45,831 nt of DNA. Origin: Entamoeba histolytica HM-1:IMSS. Lineage: Eukaryota; Evosea; Mastigamoebida; Endamoebidae. This document shows, piece after piece, positions 1 through 11,177 of this stretch. Made by a program: the position numbers and the translations under genes. The notes beneath the pieces are model-generated. The model ran no database searches, was not told the DNA's origin, and saw only the letters and a program-made list of their open reading frames with translations. How positions within the stretch are numbered: the first letter of the stretch is position 1; every line of letters begins with the position of its first letter. The DNA lies in the NCBI RefSeq assembly GCF_000208925.1, contig NW_001914989.1, positions 1-45,831 on the forward strand, written 5' to 3'.

Positions 1-620
1 CAATACATAGTTATTATATGTTTTATTGTCATTAATCTCAATCAGATTGAATTGGTTATTATCTTCTTCCATTGTCATACTAATAGTTTCTTCTTCCTTT
101 CCAATTGTTTTTTCAATGACAAGAAAATACCATCTTTTCCATATTGTTGATGATATATAGATTCTTTAATTTTGGTTTTCTTAATTTATTCTGCTTCTCG
201 TGGTGTAAGTGTTTTAATTTCTTCTTCAAAGAGTTTTTTCCAAAATTCTTGATTTTGTATTTCTATCATTTCTTTTCTTTTATTTCTGTTTTGTTTCTTA
301 TTTTGATATTGTTTCTATCTTCTTTGTGTGTTATTGTGGTATTATTTCTATTATGATATTGTTTATTTGTATTTAAATTATTATTAAAGTATTTATGATG
401 GTTATGGTTGAAGTGATGAGTGAAACGATTTGTATCATCTATGTTGTGATAGTTATGGTTATAATTGTTATTGTAATGGTTAGTGTGATTATTCATGTAT
501 CTCTGTCCATACAGATAATACCTATTTTCACTCATTCTTCTATCATTTATATTTCTTGGTTGATTTGAAATTCATCTTCTTTGGTCATTTGTTTTTTATA
601 TTTTTGTGGGGTCTCCTGTA
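1..620 (-). mobile_element. 5' end of a LINE (left arm of inverted repeat, cut by window edge)
   Basis: Read on the minus strand this is the 5' end of the same non-LTR element that begins at 2814: base x here matches base 3434-x, with no difference seen wherever I compared. The 5' edge is at 620 (TACAGGAGACC on the minus strand). It carries the same 89-residue His/Asn/Tyr-rich open frame (535 down to 266, starting MSENRYYLYG) that opens ORF1. The element continues off the left edge, so its length is unknown. Assignment to a LINE rests on the reverse transcriptase found downstream in the right-hand copy. Identity over 620 bp in otherwise decayed DNA means recent duplication, gene conversion or an assembly effect. 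Confidence 0.75.
266..535 (-). CDS. LINE ORF1 N-terminal fragment, His/Asn-rich
   Basis: An ATG-started frame of 89 codons, very rich in Asn, His, Tyr and Arg and basic overall, identical to the frame at 2899-3168. It is the likely N-terminus of the LINE's first ORF, whose product in this element class binds nucleic acid. Charge and composition are seen; RNA binding is inferred. The frame stops after a Lys-rich end, and coiled-coil coding continues out of frame, so this is a truncated ORF1 start and not a complete protein. Confidence 0.45.
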   Translation of the reverse strand: MSENRYYLYGQRYMNNHTNHYNNNYNHNYHNIDDTNRFTHHFNHNHHKYFNNNLNTNKQYHNRNNTTITHKEDRNNIKIRNKTEIKEKK

Positions 621-2813
621 GTACATCGATAATAAATGATAAACAAAAATAAGAATAAGAAAAAGAAATAAAAGAGAAAAGAAATGATATAATTATTATA
701 AATACATAATGAATAAAAATAAATCAAATAAAATGATAAAATTACATTAAATAACATATTAGAAGAAATAATCAATGTTTTATTTATTAAAATATTTCAT
801 ATGAGAAAATATCAATATTAATAATATTTCTTTTTGTTTATTGAAGATGAAATAAAAAATAGTTTAATCATATTTCATTCTTTTATTTTGATTATTTAAC
901 AATATTATCATCATTCATTCAAATTAATAATCCATGAATAAATAAAAAATATAATCATTGTCACTAAATAAAAAAAAAATAATTGTTTAATGGAAATTAA
1001 AAATAATAATAATAAATATATTTCAAAAATATGTAAAATTATTTATTCATTTTAATTTAATCATAACATTACAAATTTATTTTTATTTAATGATGTTTGA
1101 ATTTCAAACTAATAAACAAAAACAAACTGTCATGTTAAATTATCGATAAATTTATTCATTGATTTTTAAATATTTTCTATTTCCTTTTAATTCAAAAATA
1201 TATTTTTATGTAAAAAATAAATAAAAACAACAATATTGTTTATGTAACATTCGATAAAATATTTTGTTGTTTTTCATTTAAATAAAATATAGTGTGAAGA
1301 AAATTTTAAAAAATGTAGAATTGTAGTTATTTATTTCAAATGAAAATGAAATATTTTTAACAATAAATAACATTCTTCAAATTGATAAACAAATAATTGT
1401 CATATTTAATTATTATTTAAACAACCATCAACTAAAAAAATCAATGAATATTAAATAAATTAAATTACGTATCAATTGAAATACAAGTGATTGAAAAATA
1501 CATTTTATAAATTCAAAATGAAGAAGAATGCTTTAAAAGAAAATAATACCGCAAAATCAGAAACTAGAGAAATAAAATGAACATAATGAGAAAGTGATAA
1601 ATGAGATATATTTTTATTATTATATCTGTGTTACAAGATATAGAAGAATGGATATGAACAAATAGTTGATTATATATAAAAATATAAAAAAAGTTTTAAA
1701 TAATTAATATTGTTTTGAATTTCAATCAAGGTTTTCATAAAATAATAAAACAATGGATAAAATGATATAGAATGTTTTTTCCAATATTAGACATTTAGAG
1801 ACATGTTTGTAACTTGTCAATTAAATACTAATGTTATTTATAAAGAAGTTCATGAAGAAAAGTAGATAAATAACAACAAAAATTGTTGGAAATTTTTAAT
1901 GGAATAACTGAAATAATAAATTTTCCAATGTAATTTAATGAATCAAAAGGTTTATTTTGTTATAATAATACACAAAAATAAAATGGAATTATAATGGTGT
2001 TAATAAGGATAATATTATTAACACTAATTAATGTAGAAGAAGCTGAAAAAGAGATAAAAAAAGAACAAAAAATTAAACAAGAAAAGCATACCCAAATAAA
2101 TAAAAATAATGAAATTGAATAGAAATAAAAGAATGAAATATATAGAAGAAATTAATTATTGAGATTTGGAAATTGAAAGAACTGAAACTAAATAAATTAT
2201 TCTTCCTAAAAAATCAACAGGAAGAATAACTAGAAAGAAGTGAAAGAAATAAATAGAAAACAAAATTACCAAAATATTTGTGTTTGTAAAAGAAGATATT
2301 GAATTTATTGAACATGAAGAACTAGAAAATAATTTGTCAGAACTTCTCATCATAAAGAAGAAATAATTAAAAAGATAATAAATATGCATAATTATTGAAC
2401 ATCATTAGAAAGATAATGGTTATATTTCTTCTGTATATTTGATGAAGTAATTTAAAAAAACATTAAATAAATTAAATGAATTTTTATTTAAATTTATTTT
2501 GAATAATTTAATATAAAATGTGTTAGTTTATATTTTAAATAAACAATAATTTAAATAAAATGAATAATTAATGAAATAATTAATATATGAAATATGAAAG
2601 ATAAATAATATTTTATTCAATGAAACATTAATTATTTATCATTCGTTTATTTCATTTTATTTAAAATGAATTATTCTTATTATTCATTTCATTAATTTAT
2701 TAAGATTGGTTATTAGTTAATTTGAAGATACAATAAAGAATCATTCTTTCATATTTATTTTCTTTATATATTTGTTATGTTATTACAACAACACCAAACA
2801 AAAAAAGATGCAT
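621..2813. other. Spacer between the inverted LINE ends; no intact gene
   Basis: About 2.2 kb of very AT-rich DNA. No frame with family resemblance is intact. Short coding-like strings occur on the plus strand around 2030-2100 (Glu/Lys-rich, beginning VEEAEKEIKKEQ) and 2265-2370 (a frame containing EFIEHEELENNLSELL), separated by stops. They look like remains of a coiled-coil gene I cannot identify. Long A/T words with approximate inverted symmetry occur near 2500-2720. No RNA gene or array is visible. Confidence 0.5.
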
Positions 2814-5800
2814 TACAGGAGACCCCACAAAAATATAAAAAACAAATGACCAAAGAAGATGAATTTCAAATCAACCAAGAAATATAAATGATAGAAGAAT
2901 GAGTGAAAATAGGTATTATCTGTATGGACAGAGATACATGAATAATCACACTAACCATTACAATAACAATTATAACCATAACTATCACAACATAGATGAT
3001 ACAAATCGTTTCACTCATCACTTCAACCATAACCATCATAAATACTTTAATAATAATTTAAATACAAATAAACAATATCATAATAGAAATAATACCACAA
3101 TAACACACAAAGAAGATAGAAACAATATCAAAATAAGAAACAAAACAGAAATAAAAGAAAAGAAATGATAGAAATACAAAATCAAGAATTTTGGAAAAAA
3201 CTCTTTGAAGAAGAAATTAAAACACTTACACCACGAGAAGCAGAATAAATTAAGAAAACCAAAATTAAAGAATCTATATATCATCAACAATATGGAAAAG
3301 ATGGTATTTTCTTGTCATTGAAAAAACAATTGGAAAGGAAGAAGAAACTATTAGTATGACAATGGAAGAAGATAATAACCAATTCAATCTGATTGAGATT
3401 AATGACAATAAAACATATAATAACTATGTATTGAGTATTGAAAAATGATAAAGAGTTTAATAAAAAAGAAAAGGATGATTGATGAAGAGGAAGAAGAAAA
3501 CAATGAAAAGGAGAAAAGAGTAGAAGAATTAGAAAAAAAAAGAAATGGAAAAGGAAATACAAGTAAAAGACCAAACCATTAAGAAATTAACAAAAGATAT
3601 TATGGTATTAAAGAAGAAGCATGAGAATGAGATAAGCACAAAAAACCACGAGTGCGATAAAAAATATTCAAATTCCATGCTGAATCTAAGAGGAAAAAGT
3701 CTAAAGTAAATAATTTAACACAACAATTACTCTTCCTGAAAGATAAATTATCTAAATTAGAAAATAAAAATACGCAGGAAAAAAAGAAGAAAGATGAGAT
3801 AAATGACAATATCACAGACTCATCAGAAACACAAATTCTAAATGACATCTCCCCAATATGGTAGTAGCTGATGAAATATCATCAAGTGAAGATGATCTTC
3901 CAAAAATAAAGTTAATGCAGAAGTCCTTTGAAGAAATGGATATTCAGCATAAGAAGATCACCACATTAGAATTAGATAATCAAAAAAAAAACGGGGGAAG
4001 CAAACAGATAGAAAAGAAGAAATTTTAACACTTTATAAATGTTTTGCTTTGAAATTATTTGAAAGGAAATTAAGAGTCAACTAACAGAAGAAATAATAAA
4101 ACAACAATGGAAAGATAATGAATTAAAATATGCTATTAAATTCATTAATAATTTGAAAGTAAATTGAAAATGATAAAATACAATAATTTTGGATTAAATA
4201 TTTAGAACAACTAAAGAAATATTTAATAAAATTAATTAATGAATGGTTAAACAATCATAATGAAATACCTCTTCATTTTATTCAAGAAAGAACAATATTA
4301 ATATATAAGAAAGGAGATAAATTAGACAATCAAAATTACAAACCAATAACTTGTCTAAATTATCTGTTAAAAGTATATACAACAACATTAAAGATGAAAA
4401 TAGAAAGCTAACTGATGCTAAATCAAATTGAAAAACAATTATCATTAAATCAAATTTGATGTAAGAAATATACATATGCATAAAAAGAATGATTATTATA
4501 CAATACTTTAATCAAAGAATCACTAATAAAGAATAAATGAAATGTGTAGAAACATATTAAGACATATCTAAAGCATATGATAGTATTAATCATCAATGGA
4601 TTAAACAATGTTTAATTTATTTCAACATCTCACTTGTAGTAATTAATAGTATATTATATATATTAAATAATACATATCTTAATTTGTATTATAATAAAGA
4701 AAGTGTGGGTATGATTAATGTAGAAAGAGGAATAATACAAATGATAGCCTATCTCCACTCTTGTTTGTATTATCTATTGACATATTATCTAAACAATTAG
4801 ATAAACAAATAAGCAAATTAAATATTAAAATAAATGAAGAAGAAAAACAAGTCTAGTTAAATCACATATTATATATGGACGATTTAAAGATAATGACTAA
4901 TAGCCTCAATGAAATTGAAATTACACAAATTAACTAAAGAAATATTTAATTGAATGTGATTAAAAATTAATGTAGAAAATAGTGGAATAATGAATAATAT
5001 TATTTGTAAAATAAAATGAGAATTCGCTGAAATTACAAGAGCAATTGATGATAATCATTATAAATATCTTGGAATTAAAATAGGAGATAAAGTAAATATT
5101 GATAAATATTATACAAGAATATTAAATGATGTATCTTCTATTCTATCATCATCAAATACTATGAAATATAGCAGCATCAATACAATAAGAAAGATTAATA
5201 GTGATATAATCTCAAATTTAAGATATAGTTTTTGTATTGTCCAATGGAAACTAGAAGAGTTGGAGAATATAGATAAACAAATAAGAAAATCATTAATCCA
5301 CCTCCAACTATAGAGCAGGAACAACAATACAAGTAGATTATATGTTAAAGTAAATGAACTTGGAATAGGAATAATGTCAGCAAGAGATGAATGTGATAAA
5401 GAATTAATAAGAAGATATTTAAAATATAAATATCAAGCACAGGAATATGAGAAATGATAGAAATAATAAAAGAAAATTTAAATTGAATAATTAAAAGAAT
5501 GAAGAAAACATTTGGTAAGAAGATTAATTTTAATGAATTAATGAATGTAATAGAATTAAATGAAAGAAAACACGATGTAAAGAAAGTATTTGAATTTGTA
5601 ATTAATGAATTAAATGATATTTAAAAGAATGGAAAGAAAAGAAATGTGGTGAATATATAAGAAATGCAAATTGTATATTTAATAATAAGAAACTAACAGT
5701 AATCACATGGAGGTCATTAAACATAAAAAGAAATGCATTACTCCAAATAGTAAAAATGGGGCACGAAAATTAGCAAAGAAAAATGCATCTAAATAATTTA

Positions 5801-5835
5801 CAAAAAAAAAGAAAAAAGAATCAAAGTAAATTGAA
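2814..5835 (+). mobile_element. Decayed R4/R2-type LINE (EhLINE-like), ORF1 plus reverse transcriptase
   Basis: The element starts at 2814 (TACAGGAGACC). ORF1 remnants include the His/Asn-rich start (2899-3168) and a Lys/Glu coiled-coil stretch around 3545-3700. Reverse transcriptase follows with many stops and frameshifts. Visible blocks are IYKKGDK..NYKPITCLN near 4300-4365, DISKAYDSINHQWIKQCL at 4561-4615, the catalytic YMDD at 4872-4883 and YLGIKIGDK near 5068-5094. A C-terminal thumb-like region runs to about 5760. Restriction-like-endonuclease LINEs of this type are typical of Entamoeba. Stops are often TGA. The element is dead; its zinc-knuckle/endonuclease end lies at 7630-8345. Confidence 0.85.
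2899..3168 (+). CDS. LINE ORF1 N-terminal fragment, His/Asn-rich (second copy)
   Basis: Same 89-codon ATG frame as on the opposite strand at 266-535, with no difference in protein. It begins 85 bases inside the element's 5' edge, a sensible position for an ORF1 start. Asn, His, Tyr, Arg and Lys make up most of it, giving a low-complexity basic N-terminus. It ends at a stop and then coiled-coil coding continues in other frames, so the ORF1 is interrupted. Confidence 0.45.
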   Translation: MSENRYYLYGQRYMNNHTNHYNNNYNHNYHNIDDTNRFTHHFNHNHHKYFNNNLNTNKQYHNRNNTTITHKEDRNNIKIRNKTEIKEKK

Positions 5836-6507
5836 TCCCTAGAATATTCAACTTATTATATTTTGCTCCTAAAAATAAAAAAATATGATAAATACAGAAT
5901 ATGTAAATATTTATGTTTATATTTTATAATCATTTGTATTCATTTTGTATGAAATATTAATGAAGTAGATGATTTGATTAATCATAATTATTTTTATTCT
6001 TTTATTCTTTTATTATTATGTTATTTATGTGCCTTATTTTTATATATTTATTTCTCTGTTTATCTATATATTATTATATTCTTCTTATTTTATGTTTTTT
6101 CTATTTATATTTTTTAGATTTTCTTATTGTTATTCTTTTCTATTTAGATATATTTTATTATTTGAATATTCATCTTGTATATTATTATCATTTATATCTA
6201 CTTTCAATTTATATTTATTCTGTTTTGATTTATATTAATATTAATTTTATCTTTTATACTTTGAATTTATTATTATATCATTGATTATCATTTCTCTATT
6301 TATTTATATATCATTTATTCTTATTATTCTTTTGTTTTATATTCTATATCATATATTCATATCATTTTCATTTATATTTTATCACTTATTATATGTTATA
6401 ATAACATAACACATATGATTGAATATATAATAAACAACATGATGAAATTATACATATAAATAATAAACATAAAAAATAATAAAATATTTTCATTAATAAA
6501 ATATTAC

Positions 6508-6700
6508 CAATTACTTTGCATCATTAAATTAGACACTTTTATTGAATATTTCTGTTTTTACAATAAAAATACACTTTTTATTTCTTCTTTTCTTCTTTTA
6601 TTACCTCTTTGTGATTTATTACTTTTTATTTTCTTTCTTCTTCTACTTTCTTTTTATTCTTTTATATCTTTTTATTCTTTTTATATTATTTGTTTTCGTT
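6508..6700 (+). repeat. Diverged direct repeat, copy 1
   Basis: Starts with the word TTTGCATCATTAAATT and runs into T-rich sequence with TTCTTTTCTTCTTTTATYAYCTCTTT-like wording. It pairs with 7373-7590. No coding content is recognised. Confidence 0.45.
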
Positions 6701-7372
6701 GTTTTTCTATTTCTTTCTTCTATTATTTATCAAAATTTTATTCATTCTTTTTATTTCTTTTTTATTAGTTCTTTAATATTGTATATCTATTTAATATTTC
6801 ATTTATATATTATCAAAATATATGTTTTATTGATTTTATGTTGAACAAAATATCAAGTAAATCAATATTTTCAATGTCAAACTTTAATTCTTTAATATGA
6901 ACTGTTGTTTGTGTTTATTATATTAAATTAATATGATGAATGAATATCAATATTATTGTTTATTTGATTTTAAAAAATAATAAATGAATATGAAATAATA
7001 AATGAAATAAAATAATGAAGACAATGAAACGATAATGAAATAGAATAATCTAACCTTGACTAAACTAAATAAAGAATATATTAAATATATCATTATTGTT
7101 ACTTTATTATTTATTATTTCAATTACTACATATTATTATATTATTATTCATGAATATTTAATTGATATTTTACAATTTCATTTTCATTTTATTTAATAAA
7201 TGAAATATAAATAATAAATGAATGAATAATAATTTAATATATGAAATAAAAAAAAATGAAAGATAAATAATAAAGAAATATGATGTATTTAATATATAAT
7301 ATAATTTATTATCAAATATAATAATATCAAATAATGATTTATTTTTATTTCAAAATATTTTGCATCAATAAA

Positions 7373-7590
7373 AAATGTTACTAAATATTTTGCATCATTA
7401 AATTTTGCGCTTTTTATTGTACTTTTTTATTTGTTTCAATAAAATTTTTATCCTTTATTTTTTCATTCTTTTCTTCTTTTATCATCTCTTTTGTTTTATT
7501 ACTCTTTATCTTCTTTCTTTTTATCTTCTCTCCTTTCTACTTTTATTCTTTCTTCATCTTCTTCTACTTTTTACTTTATTTTTATTCTTT
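7373..7590 (+). repeat. Diverged direct repeat, copy 2
   Basis: Partner of 6508-6700, sharing the TTTGCATCATTAAATT start and the following T-rich blocks in the same order. It directly precedes the detached LINE endonuclease fragment, so the pair may mark a duplicated LINE segment or an insertion boundary. Confidence 0.45.
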
Positions 7591-7629
7591 TATATCATTC
7601 ATTCTCTTCTTTTTCAATTATTTGCTTTT

Positions 7630-8345
7630 TTCGTTGCCGTAAAGATGCAAGAAGGAGTAAGTATGAAATGAAGTATTAAAGCAAAAATACTCAAAATGAT
7701 GCTTTAAAATATTGTAAACATTGTAATAACAATATCCAATATATTATTCATATCTTGTTATGATGCAATGAAGAAGAATCAAATATCAAAACATGATTAT
7801 GAATGTAAACAAATATTTAAACATTTATTAATTACACATTTTAATGAATTTGATTCAATCGATTTTAATAATCCTCCAAAATGTATTAATAATGATGAAA
7901 TGATTATAACTTACAATAAAGATTTATTACTTAATGAAAATTCTTTCAATGCTAGAAGATAAGATATATATTAACAAAATATGAAAGAAAATAAATGATA
8001 TATTATAGATGTTGCTATATGCTAAGATATGAATTTAGAGTTAAATTATATTCATAAAATAAACAAGTACAAATAATTACAAGAGAAAATAAGAAATAAT
8101 AGAGAATTAATATATGTAGAAATAATACTTGTTACATTATCAATAAATTGATTAATTCACAAAGAGTCTATAAGAAGAATAAAAACATTGAAATTACAAT
8201 TAGACTTTTCCAAAATCATACGAACGATCATAATCAAAAAATATGAAAGACTTAATGTTTTACACATTCAATTCTGGCATCACATTCGAAGAAGAATCTA
8301 ATGTGAGCGCGTTAGAAATGAACTCTATTTATAACAATAGAGAAT
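7630..8345 (+). mobile_element. LINE 3' part: zinc knuckle and restriction-like endonuclease remnant
   Basis: Decayed coding on the plus strand. A Cys-rich motif of the form C-x2-C-x8-H-x4-C is legible at 7713-7766 with a TGA in the middle. This is the CCHC motif that precedes the restriction-like endonuclease of R2/R4-type LINEs. A 64-codon open piece follows (7768-7962, first ATG). Then come Asp-rich and Lys-rich strings at 8000-8130 (IIDVAIC..., YIHKINKYK) and an EIILVTLSIN string near 8119-8148 that resembles the end of such endonuclease domains. It probably belonged to the element starting at 2814. It is not functional. Confidence 0.6.
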
Positions 8346-8885
8346 AATGAAGAAAATGAAATAAACGCTTCTTAATATTCATAAAATCAAATAATGGATA
8401 TATCTAATAATTGACCTTTTTATTTTATTAATGATTTGATATTAATGAATAATTCATTTTGTTTTGATATTTTGTAATGATATGAATATTTAAAGAAAGA
8501 AAAGAAAAACAGATAAATGAAAGAGAATAAAATCGAGTATCAAGACTAATGTTGAATAGAGTAGAGTATAATAACAAAGTGTTTATTGTCAGAAGTTAGT
8601 TTGAATATTTAACATATATTAATGAATATTTGTGCTACTCAAACGTTAGAGTATTGGGAAATATGAACTAATCTCTTTATTTATTCTATTTATTTATATT
8701 CCTATTATACTTGTATTAGATTTAACAACTAATATTTAAATAAATTATTTATTCTTTTGTTTAATTAATTCAATGATGATAATATGAATAAGAAGAATAA
8801 TAATAAAGAAATATAAAATAGAATAATTAATGAAATTTGATAACCAATTAAACTATAAACAATATAAATAATGAAATATAATGAA
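8346..8885. other. AT-rich DNA between LINE debris and the duplicated locus
   Basis: I see no gene, RNA or clear repeat here. The 3' limit of the LINE probably lies near the left edge, but no poly-A tail or target-site duplication could be fixed. The right edge (8886) is where similarity to 10302 begins. Confidence 0.5.
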
Positions 8886-9402
8886 CATAACAATAAGAAT
8901 ATATAAAAGATTTTATATACATATCCTTAATATATTTTAAATTATATTTATACTTATTACATTATTATCTAATTATCATTGTAACTTTATTTTATATTCT
9001 TTTCTTTTTATATTAATTATTATTCATTCTTATTGATTAGGAGATCGAATGTGGCACGTCTGAAACACCATACACAAATACTAATACAATTCAAGCTTAG
9101 ACTCTCCTTGTTATTATCTGGTTACGACGGTACCTTTGAATTAGAAATGTATTATGGAATGCTGCAAATAGTGGAGCAATTTATTATGGTAGAATATTAC
9201 ATTGTTGTAATATAAGCATCTACTAAAGTGTGGGTTAGACTAAAAGAAAATTAAACATAATAATATAGTGGGAATGAAATGTTTCCTTCTCCCATTCATA
9301 AAATAAGAAAAATGAAATTCCTTAAAATTAAGGTAGAAAACAAACAAAGACTTAAAAAGGAGAATTAGCAGAAGAAGTTTGAAAGACATTAATAAGAAGA
9401 AA
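8886..9402 (+). repeat. Duplicated block A1 (matches 10302-10818)
   Basis: Base x matches base x+1416 with no difference seen. The block includes a more complex, less AT-rich island at about 9036-9240 (GAGATCGAATGTGGCACGTC...) that differs in texture from its surroundings. The island carries a 60-codon frame of no recognisable family, and no tRNA or rRNA signature was found. The block ends exactly where copy B has 1,172 extra bases. Confidence 0.85.
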
Positions 9403-9773
9403 GTTCCTGAACCACTAATACTTGAATCTTCTTGTCCTTCTACTACTGTTCCAGTTTGACTATTTTGACTATTTCTATCACTTCTTGTCGAGTTAATTGT
9501 TCCTTTACTATTTGGTTCACTTAAAGTTCCACTTTCTTTACTACTCTCCTCTTCTTGAACATTATTTATTAGTGTTGATTCTTTATTTTCATGTGATAAT
9601 TGTACTAATGATATTGTTTCTTTAGGTACATCAGTTTTACCTTTTAAATATATATCATATCCATTGTATGTTATTTTATGTTTATTTGAATATATTTGTG
9701 TGTGTATTACTTTTGTATTGTTAATACTCTCTGTTGCATTACTAATTACAATAAACAATAGAAATATAATCAT
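9240..9773 (-). CDS. Chimeric short surface-protein ORF (deletion copy)
   Basis: ATG-started 177-codon frame. Residues 1-16 are a signal peptide. Residues 17 to about 123 are the Ser/Thr/Glu/Asn-rich ectodomain shared with the gene at 11178-12352, with three extra residues (Asn-Ser-Gln, a 9-bp tandem duplication) near residue 104. A deletion then joins this in frame to unrelated downstream sequence that encodes about 54 hydrophobic then basic residues (a Leu/Phe-rich segment, NGRRKH, a second hydrophobic tail). The deletion removes the original C-terminal anchor. The product could be a new membrane-bound surface protein, a non-functional allele or an assembly artefact beside the gap. Signal peptide and junction are seen; expression is unknown. 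Confidence 0.4.
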   Translation of the reverse strand: MIIFLLFIVISNATESINNTKVIHTQIYSNKHKITYNGYDIYLKGKTDVPKETISLVQLSHENKESTLINNVQEEESSKESGTLSEPNSKGTINSTRSDRNSQNSQTGTVVEGQEDSSISGSGTFFLLMSFKLLLLILLFKSLFVFYLNFKEFHFSYFMNGRRKHFIPTILLCLIFF

Positions 9774-10201
9774 TGAATGAAATGTATGTAAGTTTTTCTC
9801 TTTAAATGTATTCTCTTCTTTTTCTATTATTATCTTTTATTTTTATTTTATTTTATAATGACTCGACTATTTCATTCTTCATTTCATCATATCGATGTAT
9901 TGTTGTATTTTGAAATTTAACAATAAATAGAATGAAATATTAAATTAAAATTCAATTCATTTTTGTAATTTATTCAACAAAATTAAATAAACATTCAATT
10001 TAATAAATAAATCATAAACAATAACAACAACAATGAATGAATAATAATTTCAATTCATAATTCAAATCATTATTATTTTAAGAATATATTCATCATTTAT
10101 TGATTGTTTATTTTAATGTGTTTCTTATTCAGACTTTATCATAAAATGATTCAAATGAATAAAACAAGAATAAGAATAAATAGTAATAACATAAACAAAT
10201 A
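9403..10201 (+). repeat. Duplicated block A2 (matches 11991-12780)
   Basis: Matches 11991-12780 apart from a 9-bp tandem duplication in this copy near 9460 and at least one other change at the start codon region (MII here, MFI in the other copy). The block runs directly into the N gap at 10202. The real differences show the two copies are not simply the same reads placed twice. Confidence 0.85.
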
Positions 10202-10301
10202 NNNNNNNNNNNNNNNNNNNNNNNNNNNNNNNNNNNNNNNNNNNNNNNNNNNNNNNNNNNNNNNNNNNNNNNNNNNNNNNNNNNNNNNNNNNNNNNNNNN
10301 N
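10202..10301. other. Assembly gap (100 N)
   Basis: A run of exactly 100 N marks a scaffold join of unknown size. The sequence left of it matches 12780 leftward, and the sequence right of it matches 8886 rightward. The flanking contigs may therefore overlap, or the gap may hide part of a tandem duplication. Confidence 0.98.
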
Positions 10302-10818
10302 CATAACAATAAGAATATATAAAAGATTTTATATACATATCCTTAATATATTTTAAATTATATTTATACTTATTACATTATTATCTAATTATCATTGTAA
10401 CTTTATTTTATATTCTTTTCTTTTTATATTAATTATTATTCATTCTTATTGATTAGGAGATCGAATGTGGCACGTCTGAAACACCATACACAAATACTAA
10501 TACAATTCAAGCTTAGACTCTCCTTGTTATTATCTGGTTACGACGGTACCTTTGAATTAGAAATGTATTATGGAATGCTGCAAATAGTGGAGCAATTTAT
10601 TATGGTAGAATATTACATTGTTGTAATATAAGCATCTACTAAAGTGTGGGTTAGACTAAAAGAAAATTAAACATAATAATATAGTGGGAATGAAATGTTT
10701 CCTTCTCCCATTCATAAAATAAGAAAAATGAAATTCCTTAAAATTAAGGTAGAAAACAAACAAAGACTTAAAAAGGAGAATTAGCAGAAGAAGTTTGAAA
10801 GACATTAATAAGAAGAAA
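10302..10818 (+). repeat. Duplicated block B1 (matches 8886-9402)
   Basis: Second copy of the block at 8886, starting with the first base after the N gap. It includes the same more complex island (about 10452-10656). In this copy it is followed by 10819-11990, absent from the other copy. Confidence 0.85.
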
Positions 10819-11177
10819 TAAAGCAAAGAATTGCTTTCCTCATTTTCCAAGACAAACCTAAAGAATAGGTTCAACAAAAAGATTACTCTTTTTTAATAAG
10901 TGAAGGGACGGGATTAGTCTCCCCTGAGCTAGGAAGAATGGATGAAAATGCTATTAATACTTAATTAATTACTTTTATATTATTCATTCTTATTGATTAT
11001 AAGAATAAAAGAAAATAATTAAAAAAAGAAATAAGAAAAGAAGAAAATATATAAACAATGACTGTTAAATCATTTGTAATTAATAATAAAACAATAAAAA
11101 ATACAATGATAATAAAGATATAATAATTATTAAAAAAATCAATTACAAAATTAATAAATAAAAACAAGAATATTTAA
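10819..11177. other. Region 3' of the surface-protein gene, present only in copy B
   Basis: Contains a short, less AT-rich stretch at about 10895-10945 (GAAGGGACGGGATTAGTCTC) with a weak hairpin-like GGGA/TCCC pairing, then plain AT-rich DNA. No tRNA boxes and no recognisable protein were found. The minus strand allows a hydrophobic 73-codon frame (10656-10877) that I take as chance. Confidence 0.4.

Larger units (their letters stand above)
5836..7629. other. AT-rich insert splitting the LINE; contains a diverged direct repeat
   Basis: No gene is seen. The plus strand becomes strongly pyrimidine-rich at 6540-6840 and 7400-7620, which yields spurious Phe/Leu/Tyr frames. Two related stretches, about 6508-6700 and 7373-7590, both begin with TTTGCATCATTAAATT and continue into similar TTCTTTT-rich sequence, so they are an old direct duplication. 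The stretch separates the reverse-transcriptase part of the LINE from its endonuclease part. Confidence 0.5.

Noticed and set aside
6018..6844. Several overlapping hydrophobic plus-strand frames
   Set aside because: Made only of Phe/Leu/Tyr/Ile from T-rich DNA, with no family resemblance, inside the split LINE region.
10656..10877. 73-codon minus-strand hydrophobic frame
   Set aside because: Lies 3' of the surface gene with a non-ATG-like context; it matters only because the deletion copy fuses to it.
10895..10945. Possible tRNA or small structured RNA (GGGACGGGATTAGTCTCCCC)
   Set aside because: No A or B box, and the stem is weak and bulged.
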